A stretch of 64,000 bases of DNA from JAICXG01 sp036825615 (GCA_036825615.1 DAISXY010000002.1:1-64000); one strand, 5' to 3'. Shown: positions 11,863-21,137, counted from the first letter of the stretch. The notes: generated from the letters alone by a model not told the origin. Numbers and translations are program-made.

Positions 11863-11889
11863 AACTCGACCGCTTTAAGCGGTCGAGTT
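11863..11889. terminator. Strong hairpin between convergent tkt and upp
   Basis: An 11-bp perfect stem (AACTCGACCGC at 11863-11873 pairing with 11879-11889) with a TTTAA loop. It lies between two genes that converge, so a bidirectional terminator is likely, although no long T run follows. Confidence 0.6.
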
Positions 11890-11974
11890 TGACACGCGCC
11901 GCGGAACGGCGGCGCCCCAGCTGCAAAGGCTGGCGGGAATCGCCTCCGACGCCCCGATTAAGTCTGACACTGCA

Positions 11975-12604
11975 CTAGGTGCCGAAATAGCGGTCGCCCG
12001 CATCGCCGAGCCCGGGCACGATATAGCCGTGGTCGTTCAGCTCCGGATCGATCGCGGCGGCGATGATCGGCACATCGGGGTGCGGCTGCTGAAAGCTGGC
12101 GATTCCCGGCCGAGAGGCGAGCACGCAAATGAGCTGTAACCGTCGCGCACCCGCTTTCTTCGCCAGCGTCACCGCCGCAGCGGCGCTCCCGCCGGTGGCG
12201 AGCATCGGATCGAGCACGAGCACTTCGGCGTTGGGCAGCTCGTTAGGGAAGCGGGAGAAATATTCCATCGGCTGGAGTGTTTGCGGGTCGCGATAAATCC
12301 CGACATGCCCGGTGCTGGCCTCAGGGATGAGCGGAATCATGCCCTCCTGCAAACCAAGCCCGGCGCGCAGAATCGGCACAAGCACAACCGGCCGCACCAA
12401 CATCGTCGCGTTGAAACTGGCGAGCGGAGTTTCGATCGCGAGACTGCGCGTTTCCCATTGCCGCGCCGCTTCCATCAGGAGCAGGAGCGCGAGTTTGTGC
12501 AGGGCGCGGCGGAACTCATGAGGCGGAGTGGTTTTCAACCGCAGAAGCGACAGCTGTGCCGCCGCGAAAGGATGATCGAGCACGCGCGGCGCGACAGCTT
12601 CCAT
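11975..12604 (-). CDS. upp: Uracil phosphoribosyltransferase
   Basis: 209 residues, the usual length. The PRPP-binding loop is LVLDPMLATGGSAAAA, and the C-terminal uracil-recognition stretch is GYIVPGLGDAGDRYFGT. It converts uracil plus PRPP to UMP in pyrimidine salvage. ATG 12604 aligns with the family start; the open frame extends upstream but lacks similarity there. Immediately upstream (12724-12743) is a small GCCTGGC/GCCAGGC hairpin related to the one at 17420. Confidence 0.95.
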   Translation of the reverse strand: MEAVAPRVLDHPFAAAQLSLLRLKTTPPHEFRRALHKLALLLLMEAARQWETRSLAIETPLASFNATMLVRPVVLVPILRAGLGLQEGMIPLIPEASTGHVGIYRDPQTLQPMEYFSRFPNELPNAEVLVLDPMLATGGSAAAAVTLAKKAGARRLQLICVLASRPGIASFQQPHPDVPIIAAAIDPELNDHGYIVPGLGDAGDRYFGT

Positions 12605-12869
12605 TTCGGGGATGATGCGGCAGCGAAACAGTTTGTCACTCGTAATCTGCAGTCCGATTTCTGATGAGCGGCCTGAGGGCAGGCCAGGCTCCAAAGCCGC
12701 CATTTTTTCGCCGGGCCGGCTCGAATGCCTGGCGTTCCTGCCAGGCGCCTGCAACTGACCCTTTGGAGCCGGCGCGCCCTCGCGCCGCAGCAGCAGGCTA
12801 ACTTATAGGATGCGTCGCGCCGCCCGATCCTTGACCGGCCGAATCAGGAACCCGAAACTCACTCCTCCG

Positions 12870-13499
12870 ATGCGCCTGCAAACGCTTTACGAAGCACGCT
12901 GGATTCTCGCCATCCTGATCCTCTGCGCGCTCGCGAGTCTCTTCGTGTCCTCGTGGCTGACGATCGTTTTCATTCTCCTCATCTTCTACGTCTTCCTTTT
13001 TTTCCGTGATCCGGAACGCCTCTCGCCCGCTGACCCGGATGTGGTCGTGGCCGCAGCCGATGGCGTGGTTGTGGAAGTGGCCGAACTCGAGGAGAACGAA
13101 GTCGTCAGGCAGACCATGCGCCGGGTCGCGATCTTCCTTTCGGTCTTCGATGTGCACACCAACCGCGCACCGATCGACGGCCGCATCACTTATCGCCAAC
13201 ATCGCGCCGGGCTTTGTCTCGATGCCCGCAACCCGGAGTGCTCGGCAAAAAACGAATCGATGACCTGGGGTTTCGAAAACCCCCGCGCCACCCTTGTCGT
13301 CAGGCAAATCACCGGCGCGATCGCACGCCGGATTGTCGGCTGGTCACAAGTCGGCGACACCTTGCGCAAAGGCGAGCGTTTCGGCATGATCCGCTTCGGC
13401 TCACGCACCGAGGTCTATCTCCCGCTCAGCGCCACCGTGCTCGTGAAAGTGGGCGACCGGGTCGCCGGCGGTGCGAGCCCGATTGCGCGCCTATCCTGA
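12870..13499 (+). CDS. psd: Phosphatidylserine decarboxylase, short (PSD-A) type
   Basis: 209 residues. The N-terminal hydrophobic region (about 10-45) anchors the enzyme. FLSVFDVHTNRAPIDG and the C-terminal IRFGSRTEVYLP are family motifs; the Ser in FGS is the self-cleavage site that becomes the pyruvoyl group (LGST in E. coli). It decarboxylates phosphatidylserine to phosphatidylethanolamine. The phosphatidylserine synthase gene follows 5 bp later, giving a two-step operon. ATG 12870 (MRLQTLYEARW) was chosen over an in-frame ATG at 12810 because similarity to the family begins there. Two TCGTCAGGC words lie in the gene. Confidence 0.92.
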   Translation: MRLQTLYEARWILAILILCALASLFVSSWLTIVFILLIFYVFLFFRDPERLSPADPDVVVAAADGVVVEVAELEENEVVRQTMRRVAIFLSVFDVHTNRAPIDGRITYRQHRAGLCLDARNPECSAKNESMTWGFENPRATLVVRQITGAIARRIVGWSQVGDTLRKGERFGMIRFGSRTEVYLPLSATVLVKVGDRVAGGASPIARLS

Positions 13500-13504
13500 A
13501 GACG

Positions 13505-14332
13505 ATGCACGAAAACCGCGGCCCCAAAGTTTATCTCCTGCCGAACCTGATGACGGCAGGGAACCTCTTCTGCGGTTTCGCGGCGGTGCTGCGAATCTAC
13601 GACGGCGCGCAACGGCTCGAGCTGGCCGAGGCGGCATCGGATTTTCACGACGCGATCTGGTTCATTCTCGCCGCCTGCATTTTCGATCTGCTCGATGGCC
13701 GGCTCGCGCGACTCGGCGGCCATGAGAGCGCGTTTGGCCGGGAGTTTGATTCGTTAGCCGATTTGATCTCCTTCGGGATCGCGCCCGCGCTGCTCGTCTA
13801 CCAGATCGTGCTCGGCGAATTCCAAAACCTCGGCTGGATGATCGCCTTCGTCTACCTCGCCTGCGGCGCGCTCCGCCTCGCCCGCTTCAACACCGTCGCT
13901 GCCCTTAGTTCCGCCTCGGCCGCGGACAAAAATTTTACCGGGTTCCCGATCCCGGCGGCAGCGGGCGTGATCGCGTCGCTCACCCTCTTCATGCTTTGGC
14001 TTGATGAAGGCCAGCGCACCATCGGCCGTTGGAAATATGCCCTCCCGGTCCTGATGCTCTTTCTCTCCTTCATGATGTTCAGCCGGTTTCGTTACCCAAG
14101 TTTCAAGGCGATCAACTGGCGCACCACCCGTTCCATCCCGCGCTTCCTTTTCCTCATCGCGCTCCTCGCCCTGACAGTGAAATTCTACCAATGGATGGCT
14201 GCGGTGATTTTCCTCAGCTATCTCCTTTACGGTTTTCTCCGGCCTTTTCTCTCGCCCAAACGCCGCCGGGTAATCGAGGAGGAAATCGGCGAAGAACCGG
14301 AGGAAAACGACAATGGCGACGAGCTCTCCTAA
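13505..14332 (+). CDS. pssA: CDP-diacylglycerol-serine O-phosphatidyltransferase
   Basis: 275 residues, multi-spanning. The complete CDP-alcohol phosphatidyltransferase motif DG-x2-AR-x8-G-x3-D-x3-D is seen from DGRLARLGG to FDSLAD (about residues 65-87), preceded by PNLMTAGNLFCGF, which is typical of the serine type. It makes phosphatidylserine from CDP-diacylglycerol and serine, the substrate of the adjacent psd product. The tail is acidic. The start at 13505 follows the psd stop by 5 bp. Confidence 0.93.
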   Translation: MHENRGPKVYLLPNLMTAGNLFCGFAAVLRIYDGAQRLELAEAASDFHDAIWFILAACIFDLLDGRLARLGGHESAFGREFDSLADLISFGIAPALLVYQIVLGEFQNLGWMIAFVYLACGALRLARFNTVAALSSASAADKNFTGFPIPAAAGVIASLTLFMLWLDEGQRTIGRWKYALPVLMLFLSFMMFSRFRYPSFKAINWRTTRSIPRFLFLIALLALTVKFYQWMAAVIFLSYLLYGFLRPFLSPKRRRVIEEEIGEEPEENDNGDELS

Positions 14333-14366
14333 GGTCTTTCTGCGCTGCCTTTTTCATGCCGCGCGG

Positions 14367-14443
14367 TTGTAGCCGGGATCGGTGACCCCGGCGGCTTGGG
14401 TTGCCAGCAGACGTTCGGCCGAGATCGCCGATCCCGGCTACAA
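14367..14443. repeat. Dispersed repeat TTGTAGCCGGGATCGG in inverted pair (copy B1)
   Basis: Arms 14367-14387 (TTGTAGCCGGGATCGGTGACC) and 14423-14443 (inverse) face each other between the convergent pssA and nucleotidyltransferase genes. Related single arms are seen at 24072-24096, 25347-25377, 26099-26115 and 26165-26180. The pair could act as a terminator. Confidence 0.7.
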
Positions 14444-14453
14444 CTGAGTGAGC

Positions 14454-15170
14454 CTAACGATTCAATTGTGCCAGCACTTCGGGATCGCGGACGTCGGCCC
14501 AGGCGCCGCTTAATTCCAGCGCCTGCACCTTCTTTCCGGAATGGGCGAGGGCGCGAATCGCATCCGTCAGCTCGTACTCGCCCCGTGCGGACGGTTGCAA
14601 CCGGGCCGTGAAATCGAAGATGCTCGGACGAAAGGTATAGATCCCGGCATTGTACCACGGGCTGGTCGGCTCGCCCGGCTTGGGTTTCTCGCGCAGATCA
14701 ATCAGCTCGAAGCGCGCGTTGACAAAAACCGCCCCGCCTTTACTCACATCTTCGTCGCGTTTCACGCTCACGATCGCCTGCACATCGGGATCGAGCCGGA
14801 TGAGTCGCAAATAATTTGCCGGCTCAACTAAGATATCCCCGTAGCTAAGGATAAACGGCTCCCCGGCGACAAACTCCCGCGCCAGTTCCACCACCTTGCC
14901 GGTCCCATCCTGCACCGCCTGGAGCGCATACTCGATCGTCACCCCAAGTGCCGATCCGTCGCCGAATCTCTCCCTCACGATCTCGCCGCGATAACCGACA
15001 ATCACAAGCAACTGCGACACTCCCGCCTCACGCAGACCCTCGATGATGTGCTGGAGAATCGGTTTGCCTCGGACCGCGATCATCGGTTTCGGCATCTCGC
15101 TGGTTAGCTCGCCCATTCGGGTCCCGCGACCGGCTGCGAGCAGGACCGCTTTGGTGATTTGCCCGCTCAT
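14454..15170 (-). CDS. Sugar-phosphate nucleotidyltransferase
   Basis: 238 residues. The nucleotidyltransferase signature is VLLAAGRGTRMGELT with KPMIAVRGKPIL, followed by ILSYGDILVE (metal-binding region). It matches glucose-1-phosphate thymidylyl/uridylyl- and mannose-1-phosphate guanylyltransferase-like enzymes that make NDP-sugars; the exact sugar is not readable. The start overlaps the stop of the cation efflux gene by 4 bp (15167-15170), so the two are co-translated. The stop codon is inside a TCGTTAGGC word. Confidence 0.85.
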   Translation of the reverse strand: MSGQITKAVLLAAGRGTRMGELTSEMPKPMIAVRGKPILQHIIEGLREAGVSQLLVIVGYRGEIVRERFGDGSALGVTIEYALQAVQDGTGKVVELAREFVAGEPFILSYGDILVEPANYLRLIRLDPDVQAIVSVKRDEDVSKGGAVFVNARFELIDLREKPKPGEPTSPWYNAGIYTFRPSIFDFTARLQPSARGEYELTDAIRALAHSGKKVQALELSGAWADVRDPEVLAQLNR

Positions 15171-16072
15171 GAACTCGCCACTGCGTCCTGTGATTCTGTC
15201 GGGCAATCGGGCCCGGCACAGGCTTCGAGTTGCACCGTCGTGTGCGCGATCCCAAAGCGTTCATGCAAACCATCGGCAATTCGTTTCAACAGCTGATCGT
15301 CGAGCTGGCCGTCGTGCTTCACGATGTGGGCGGTGCAGGCGGTCTCCGTCGTGCTCAAACCCCAGACGTGCAGGTGATGCAACTCCGCCACCTCCGGGAG
15401 GTTTTCGAGATAATCTTTGACCGCATTCAGGTCGATCCCTTCGGGCACGGCATCGAGCGCGAGATTAAGCGAGTCGCGAAACAAACCCCAGGTGCCGAGA
15501 AGAATGATCGCGACAATGAACAGGCTGACGATTGGGTCGAGCAATGACCAACCCGTAAACAGGATAATCACGCCGGCGATCACGACTCCGACCGATACGG
15601 CTGCATCCGCGGCCATGTGCAGGAAGGCGCCGCGGATGTTGAGATCGCCTTTGCGCCCGCGCATGAACATCCAGGCCGTAACTCCATTTACCACCACGCC
15701 GATCGCTGCCACCCAGATGATGGTGAGCCCCGCGACCGGCTCCGGCTGGATGATACGCCGGATCGCCTCCCACGCGATCGCGCCGATACTGACGAGGAGA
15801 AGGAGGGCATTGAAGAGCGCGGCCAGGACCGAGCTGCGCCGCAAGCCATAGGTGTAGCGCTCGGTCGCGCGTCGTTCCTGCAAATTGGACGCCGCCCACG
15901 CCATCACCAGCCCAAGGACATCACTCAGGTTGTGTCCGGCATCGGCCAGGAGCGTGAGCGAGTGGCTAAACAACCCAAACACAACCTCTGCAACAATGAA
16001 CCCAGAGTTAAGCGCGACGCCGACCGCAAAAGCGCGTCCGAAATCCCGTGAGTCGTGATGGGAATGGTTCAT
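15167..16072 (-). CDS. Cation diffusion facilitator (zinc/cobalt/cadmium efflux)
   Basis: 301 residues with six hydrophobic helices. A His-containing N terminus (MNHSHHDSRD) is followed by the metal-site motif LADAGHNLSDV (HxxxD, helix 2), and a second site HMAADAAVSVG (HxxxD, helix 5). The C-terminal cytoplasmic domain (about 205-301) has the ELHHLHVW stretch typical of the ZitB/CzcD subgroup. It exports divalent metal ions using protons. ATG 16072 is preferred over 16108 because of the family N terminus. Overlap with the downstream nucleotidyltransferase gene suggests an operon without an obvious functional link. Confidence 0.9.
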   Translation of the reverse strand: MNHSHHDSRDFGRAFAVGVALNSGFIVAEVVFGLFSHSLTLLADAGHNLSDVLGLVMAWAASNLQERRATERYTYGLRRSSVLAALFNALLLLVSIGAIAWEAIRRIIQPEPVAGLTIIWVAAIGVVVNGVTAWMFMRGRKGDLNIRGAFLHMAADAAVSVGVVIAGVIILFTGWSLLDPIVSLFIVAIILLGTWGLFRDSLNLALDAVPEGIDLNAVKDYLENLPEVAELHHLHVWGLSTTETACTAHIVKHDGQLDDQLLKRIADGLHERFGIAHTTVQLEACAGPDCPTESQDAVASS

Positions 16073-16175
16073 CCAGTCAAAGCTACTCAGTTTCTTTCGC
16101 AGGAGCATGACCCGGTTGCCGATCTTTCGCCAGTCCCGTCCGGGATTGTGCGCCGCGACGGCCAACGGGATTGGA

Positions 16176-16233
16176 GCCGGCCCGCGCTCGGGCCGCCCGT
16201 TTTACGCCGCAATCACGGCCGGAGGGCCGGCTG
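16176..16233. repeat. GC-rich inverted repeat between cdf and tag genes
   Basis: GGCCCG-CGCT-CGGGCC forms an inner hairpin at 16179-16194. The flanking AGCCGGCC and GGGCCGGCT arms pair across about 50 bp. It lies after the tag stop (16249, minus strand) and before the cdf start, so it may end tag transcription. Confidence 0.45.
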
Positions 16234-16248
16234 GTTCCAGATCTGCGC

Positions 16249-16830
16249 CTAACGAGACTGTTGCATCCGCGCGACCTGGCAATGTCGCGGACAACTCACG
16301 AGATGATCGTTTACCATCCCGGTCGCCTGCATGAGTGCGTAACAAATCGTCGAGCCGACAAACTTGAATCCGCGCCGGGCCAGGTCCTGACTCATTGCAT
16401 CGGATTCCACCGTGTGCGCCGGCACTTCAGCGAGAGTGCGCCAGCGGTTCTGTTTCGGTTTTCCGCCGACAAAACTCCAAAGGTGTCGATCAAGGGTCGT
16501 TTCCTGTTGTAGCTCGAGCAGCGCCTTCGCGTTCTGGATTGTGGCTGCGATCTTGAGCTTGTTGCGCACAATCCCGGGATCGGCCAGGAGCCGTTGCACA
16601 TCCCGCGCGCCGTAGCGTGCGATCTTTCGCGCATCAAAGTTATCGAAAGCACGACGATAATTTTCCCGCTTTCGCAAAATCGTGCTCCAGCTCAAGCCGG
16701 CCTGCGCTCCTTCGAGGATGAGAAACTCAAAGAGGAGCCGATCCTTATGTACAGGCACGCCCCATTCCGTGTCGTGATAAGTAATCGAGGGTTCGCTTGT
16801 AGCCCAGGAACAACGCCCGGTTTTCGGCAT
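16249..16830 (-). CDS. tag: DNA-3-methyladenine glycosylase I
   Basis: 193 residues. The zinc-binding Cys and His near the N terminus (GRCSW, YHDTEWGVP) and near the C terminus (HLVSCPRH) are present, as is the LEGAQAGLSWSTIL region with the catalytic Glu. It removes 3-methyladenine from alkylated DNA in base excision repair. ATG 16830 gives the family N terminus MPKTGRCSW; ATG 16851 is in frame upstream. The stop codon overlaps a TCGTTAGGC word (16247-16255). Confidence 0.93.
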   Translation of the reverse strand: MPKTGRCSWATSEPSITYHDTEWGVPVHKDRLLFEFLILEGAQAGLSWSTILRKRENYRRAFDNFDARKIARYGARDVQRLLADPGIVRNKLKIAATIQNAKALLELQQETTLDRHLWSFVGGKPKQNRWRTLAEVPAHTVESDAMSQDLARRGFKFVGSTICYALMQATGMVNDHLVSCPRHCQVARMQQSR

Positions 16831-16961
16831 GTGGGAATCTGACCGCGACAAGATGAAATTCCAGACCTTTTGAATCCGCCGTTCCTGGGATTTTTATGAT
16901 TGACCCCGCCGTCCCCAGTCTTCACCCTCCATCCGCCCAACAAGGGTAAACAATAACAACT

Positions 16962-17405
16962 ATGAAAAAGCTAATCGTGTCAGTGACAGTTCTCGCGGCC
17001 ACGGTCGCATTCAGCCACCTCAGCCGCGCGCAGAGCGATGCGCCATACACCGAAGGTCCGGTCTGGACCGTGACCATGGTCAAGACCAAATACGGTATGA
17101 CTGACGACTACCTCAAAGGTTTGGCTAAGACCTTTAAAGGATCGTTTGACGAAGCGAAGAAGCAAAACCTCATTATGGATTACAAGATCCTGCTTGGGGA
17201 CGCGGCCAACCCACAGGACTTCGATATCCTGCTCATGGTGGAACAAGCGAACATGGCGGCGTTCGATGGCGCGCGGGAGAAGTTCGATCCGATCGCGCGT
17301 AAGATTGAAGGGAGCGAGCAACAGCAACGCAACACGGCGACACAGCGGCAGCAAATCCGCGAGATTCTCGGCGACAAGGTCATGCGCGAGATCACCTTGA
17401 AGTAA
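16962..17405 (+). CDS. Small secreted protein of unknown function
   Basis: 147 residues. Signal peptide with likely cleavage after SRA (about residue 23). The mature 124 residues alternate strand and helix in a pattern like dimeric alpha/beta-barrel proteins (WTVTMVKTKYGM, FDILLMVEQANM), but no catalytic residues can be named. The start has no Shine-Dalgarno. A 10-bp hairpin follows the stop by 15 bp, suggesting a single-gene transcript. Confidence 0.75.
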   Translation: MKKLIVSVTVLAATVAFSHLSRAQSDAPYTEGPVWTVTMVKTKYGMTDDYLKGLAKTFKGSFDEAKKQNLIMDYKILLGDAANPQDFDILLMVEQANMAAFDGAREKFDPIARKIEGSEQQQRNTATQRQQIREILGDKVMREITLK

Positions 17406-17419
17406 GGCTTGTAACCCAT

Positions 17420-17445
17420 GGTGCCAGGCCGGAATGCCTGGCACC
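17420..17445. terminator. Hairpin downstream of the 16962 gene
   Basis: GGTGCCAGGC (17420-17429) pairs with GCCTGGCACC (17436-17445) around a 6-nt loop. No T run follows. A related GCCTGGC/GCCAGGC hairpin lies at 12726-12745, so this may be a dispersed hairpin family. Confidence 0.5.
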
Positions 17446-17645
17446 AACCCCCAGGTGTCCCAGTCTTGCAAGGCAAGAGCTATGCCGCAGAGGTGTTGAC
17501 GCCGATTCTGAAGCTCTGCCGCTGAGGACAGCGGACGCTATAGCTCTAGCCGGCGGCGGTGACCAATGCCGCGTCGCGCCCGGGATTCTGACTCGCCAGC
17601 GGCAAGCACACGCCCATTCGGCAACGCTGATCCGAAGGAAGCTAC

Positions 17646-18599
17646 ATGGCGCAAGCTTCAAAAACACGGCTCGGCTTTTTCCGCCGCACCATTTCGCTCT
17701 TTAAACAGACGGCGATTGAGTGGCTCGATGACAAAGCTCCGCAGCTTGGCGCGGCTCTGGCGTATTACACCGTCTTTTCGCTTGCGCCCCTTGTGCTCGT
17801 GCTCTTTGCACTCGTCGGCCTGTTTTATCAGCACGACCCAGCCGGCGGCTGGCAAAAGCTAACCGAGCAAATGACTTACTTCCTCGACAAGAGCACGGTT
17901 GATGTCATCCGCGGCATCGCGCACAAGACAGCCCAGCCCGACAAGAGCGTCATCACCACGGTCATCGGCGTGCTCCTCGCGCTTTTCGGGGCAAGCGGGG
18001 TGTTCGGTCAGCTACAGGATGCGCTCAATACCATCTGGGGAGTCAAGGCCAAACCAGGCGCCGGGATTCTGACCTATCTTCGCAATCGCTTCCTATCCTT
18101 TGCCATGGTCGGCGGTATCTGTTTTTTGCTGCTTGTCTCGCTCGTTCTTGAAAGCCTGCTCAAGGCAGTCAGCCATTACCTTCAGGCGACCCTCCCGGGC
18201 GGCTTAATAATGGCTCTGATTATCTATTGGATATTCGACTTCGTTGTGATCACGCTGCTTTTCGCGGGTATCTTCAAGTTTCTTCCCGATGCCGAGGTGC
18301 ATTGGCGCGACGTTTGGATTGGAGCTATCATGACTACGATCCTTTTCGCCATCGGAAAATGGGCGCTTGGCCTCTATCTCGGCAGCGGAAGCGCCGCCTC
18401 TGCCTATGGCGCCGCAAGCTCACTCATTACGCTACTGCTTTGGGTCTATTACTCTGCGCAAATCCTGCTCTTCGGGGCTGAGTTCACCCAGGTGTATGCC
18501 GACCAGCTTGGCCAAGGCGTTGCCCCGTCAAGCCAGGCGGTGAAAGTGGAGCAGCGGGAAGTGGAAACAAGCGATCCCGGGAGCAGCGCACGGCGATAG
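17646..18599 (+). CDS. YihY/BrkB-family membrane protein
   Basis: 317 residues. The stretch DDKAPQLGAALAYYTVFSLAP near residue 23 is the family hallmark, followed by about six hydrophobic helices and the conserved GASGVFGQLQDALNTIWGVK. Members were once called ribonuclease BN by mistake and are now regarded as inner-membrane proteins of unclear, possibly transport, function. The C-terminal 30 residues are polar and variable. The start ATG 17646 fits the family. Confidence 0.88.
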   Translation: MAQASKTRLGFFRRTISLFKQTAIEWLDDKAPQLGAALAYYTVFSLAPLVLVLFALVGLFYQHDPAGGWQKLTEQMTYFLDKSTVDVIRGIAHKTAQPDKSVITTVIGVLLALFGASGVFGQLQDALNTIWGVKAKPGAGILTYLRNRFLSFAMVGGICFLLLVSLVLESLLKAVSHYLQATLPGGLIMALIIYWIFDFVVITLLFAGIFKFLPDAEVHWRDVWIGAIMTTILFAIGKWALGLYLGSGSAASAYGAASSLITLLLWVYYSAQILLFGAEFTQVYADQLGQGVAPSSQAVKVEQREVETSDPGSSARR

Positions 18600-18687
18600 C
18601 ACAAGAGTAGCAAAATCTTGCCCGGCAGGCGCTGCCGAGGAGCGCATGGGCTTTGCCGCACAAGCGCGCATGTGGTAGGCAGTCGAG

Positions 18688-19074
18688 CTATGGCCGAGTG
18701 GGAGTGAAGTAAACAGGACGGGGCCCAATACGGGACTGGAACCTTGAGTGAGTGTTTCGAGGTGACAGTTGCCTGGTTGTCGGTGCTGGCGCAGGCAATA
18801 TCGGATAGGTAAGCAGGAGCGGCTGACTGGTTGGTCTAACCAGGTTGTCGCTAATGTGCACCTGTGGGATACCGGGATGAATTACCGGATAGGTAGTTGA
18901 ACGCAGTCGATCAAAACGCGGGTGGATAACCGGGTAAGAACTTGGAACCAATTGATCAAACGAGACATGGATTATCGGCGTGGCAGTAGATACTTCCTGG
19001 CTAAGCCCGCGGGAGACACTGAGTGCCAGGATTCCACTCAGCAGAACGGCAGCCAGACGACGAATGTTTCTCAT
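18688..19074 (-). CDS. Short secreted protein with repeated YPVIHP motif
   Basis: 128 residues. The signal peptide reads MRNIRRLAAVLLSGILALSV, with probable cleavage near GLS-QE. The mature part contains near-duplicated units, SSYPVIHPRFDRLRS then TTYPVIHPGI, with a Pro-rich tail. No family recognised. The start is the ATG that gives a signal peptide; the frame is open further upstream without support. It could be a spurious frame, but the signal peptide and repeats argue for a real gene. Confidence 0.5.
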   Translation of the reverse strand: MRNIRRLAAVLLSGILALSVSRGLSQEVSTATPIIHVSFDQLVPSSYPVIHPRFDRLRSTTYPVIHPGIPQVHISDNLVRPTSQPLLLTYPILPAPAPTTRQLSPRNTHSRFQSRIGPRPVYFTPTRP

Positions 19075-19404
19075 TGCCTGATCGTAACAAACCTGCGGAT
19101 GCGAATGCAATCGCAAAGGTGCAAGAGAGCGTTCCAGGCAGGAATCGAAGTGCGACGGCTCGCACCGTGGTCGCCTCTGCCTCATCGGAATATCCGCTCC
19201 CCATCACCTGGAGGTTCGGGCCCGGAGGGAAGGAATGAAGGCGCTGATGGGAGTGATCTCGACGGGGTGAAAGCCGAAACAGCAATCCAGTAAGATGTTG
19301 CAGGGGGTCCGCCTTCTCCGGAGTCTAGGGGCGCGCCGCCGGGCGTTTTTTCCGGCCAAGCTCAGGCAGTTTTACGAACAAAGGAGTGAAGAGGAAAAAC
19401 GATC
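19075..19404. other. Intergenic region with a gene fragment and GC-rich repeat
   Basis: 330 bp between divergent genes. It contains a degraded piece of an amidohydrolase gene (19202-19249) and the string GGGGCGCGCCGCCGGGCG followed by T6 at 19328-19351, which is related to the hairpin at 545. GAGG at 19391-19394 is the probable ribosome site for the GTG start at 19405. No further gene seen. Confidence 0.6.
19202..19249 (+). pseudogene. Fragment similar to the amidohydrolase gene at 21252
   Basis: 48 bp match 21521-21567 at about 41 positions with one inserted C. The intact copy encodes HITWSFGPDGRNEGADA; the fragment reads ITWRFGPGGK before going out of frame. It looks like a remnant of a duplicated or displaced gene. 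Confidence 0.6.
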
Positions 19405-21003
19405 GTGCTGAGAATTTGTTTAGTCCGCCTGTTCAGTGGAAGCATCGTGATCATCGTCATCGCCCTCGCCTCCTCCCGCGCAGCGGTGGGTAAGGCCGAT
19501 TCCAACGCGAAAAGCGGGATCAGATATTTCATCAGCAATTCCGGAGATCCTAACAACTCTGGGACGTCGCCCTCGTCGCCCTGGCCCATTAGCAAGGTCA
19601 ACCAAGTCACCTTTCTCCCAGGTGATGCAATTTGCCTGCACAAAGGTGAGGTATTTTCCGGCACGTTAACTCCATTGGGTTCCGGTATTCCGGCTGCGCC
19701 GATAACTATCGGCAGCTATGGAAGGGGCGCCAGGCCCGTGATCCAGGCCAGTTCGGCTGACGAGGCGGCGGTGCGACTCACCGATCAGGAGTATTGGGAA
19801 ATTGATGGGCTCGAGATTACCGGGTCCAACCGGTTTGGGATCTATTTCGCTGCCGTCTCGGATGACAAGGTGCTTCACCATTTGTATGTCTCGAACTGCG
19901 TTGTCCACGACGTCACGACTACAGACACTCCTCGCTACGACAGCGGCCTGATTGTGGTTGCTCCCACAGGGCAGCGCGCAACCTTCGTCAATGTATTGAT
20001 CGACAATGTCACTGCTTCCAACACCAATCAGTGGTATGGAATTCACGTCGGCTTCAACTTCAATTACGGATTCATCGACGGTGACCCGCGAAGTTCGAAT
20101 ATTACGGTGCGAAACTGCACCGTCCACGACGTGGGCGGCGATCTAATCGCCGTGGCGAGTTCCCAGCGCGTGCTGCTTTCCAATAACCTGGCCTACAATG
20201 GCGGACTGGCCCCGGAGGGAACGGTGACGAATCAGTATACACCAAATGCAATTTGGAGCTGGGCTTCAGATCGAGTGACGGTTCAATATAACGAAGTTTA
20301 TCAAATGCACAGTTATGCCTATGATGGCGGAGCCTTCGATGCGGATTGGAATTCATCGAACGTCACAATCCAGTACAATTACGCACACGATAATGATGGA
20401 TTTTGTGCCGCGGTCTACGGCTTTCAGGGATTCACGACCACGAATACCGTTGTCCGGTATAACATTTGCACGAATAACGACCTCAAGAGCGGATATAGCC
20501 CCGGGGAAATTTACCTCCTTTGCGATAGCTCAAGCGGAATTGATGGTCTTCAAATTTATAACAATTCGATCTATTCCGTGAGCGCGGACGATCGTGGAGC
20601 GATTAACGCAGCAGGTATCTCCTTTACAGGCTCACTCCCAAATCTGATAAAGAACAATGTTCTTTACTCGACAAAGCCCACGATGGTGCAGGTCGCGAAG
20701 GGAGTCGAGATGGGAAACAACATTTACTGGCTGGTGGGCTCGGGGACACCGACCTGGATATATGACGGAATATCTTATTCAACTCCGCAGGAGACGGAGA
20801 GCCAGGTGGTTGACCCGGGTTTGAACGATCCAACCTATCATGCGAACGGCAGGCCAACGGTTTCGTTTACCGCACCGGCAAATTCTCCCGTGCTCGAGGC
20901 CGGAGAACTTCTGCCCAATATGGGCCGCTACGATTTTTTCGGTAATCTACTTCCAACATCCGGCGATCCGAGCTCCGGGGCATATGAGGGCTCGCCGCCA
21001 TAA
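19405..21003 (+). CDS. Secreted right-handed beta-helix protein
   Basis: 532 residues from a GTG start preceded by GAGG at 8-10 nt spacing. N-terminal signal or anchor helix (about 9-26). The body has repeated short strands with Asn ladders (ITVRNCTVHDVGGDLI, VTVQYNEVYQMHSYAYD, VTIQYNYAHDND, LQIYNNSIYSVS) typical of parallel beta-helix repeat proteins such as polysaccharide lyases or glycosidases. No catalytic site can be named. The coding sequence is noticeably richer in A and T than its neighbours, and fragments of two nearby genes flank it, so acquisition by transfer is plausible. Confidence 0.82.
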   Translation: MLRICLVRLFSGSIVIIVIALASSRAAVGKADSNAKSGIRYFISNSGDPNNSGTSPSSPWPISKVNQVTFLPGDAICLHKGEVFSGTLTPLGSGIPAAPITIGSYGRGARPVIQASSADEAAVRLTDQEYWEIDGLEITGSNRFGIYFAAVSDDKVLHHLYVSNCVVHDVTTTDTPRYDSGLIVVAPTGQRATFVNVLIDNVTASNTNQWYGIHVGFNFNYGFIDGDPRSSNITVRNCTVHDVGGDLIAVASSQRVLLSNNLAYNGGLAPEGTVTNQYTPNAIWSWASDRVTVQYNEVYQMHSYAYDGGAFDADWNSSNVTIQYNYAHDNDGFCAAVYGFQGFTTTNTVVRYNICTNNDLKSGYSPGEIYLLCDSSSGIDGLQIYNNSIYSVSADDRGAINAAGISFTGSLPNLIKNNVLYSTKPTMVQVAKGVEMGNNIYWLVGSGTPTWIYDGISYSTPQETESQVVDPGLNDPTYHANGRPTVSFTAPANSPVLEAGELLPNMGRYDFFGNLLPTSGDPSSGAYEGSPP

Positions 21004-21137
21004 GCCGGTGCGGCGGTCCCCTTGCTGGGAATTGGAGGGAGTGCGGAAGAATAGGGAACCGGACCGAGGAGAATAGGGATAGAGGACTCGATGGCAAAAA
21101 TAGGAACCGGAACTCAATGCGAGGCGTTCCTCCGGCG

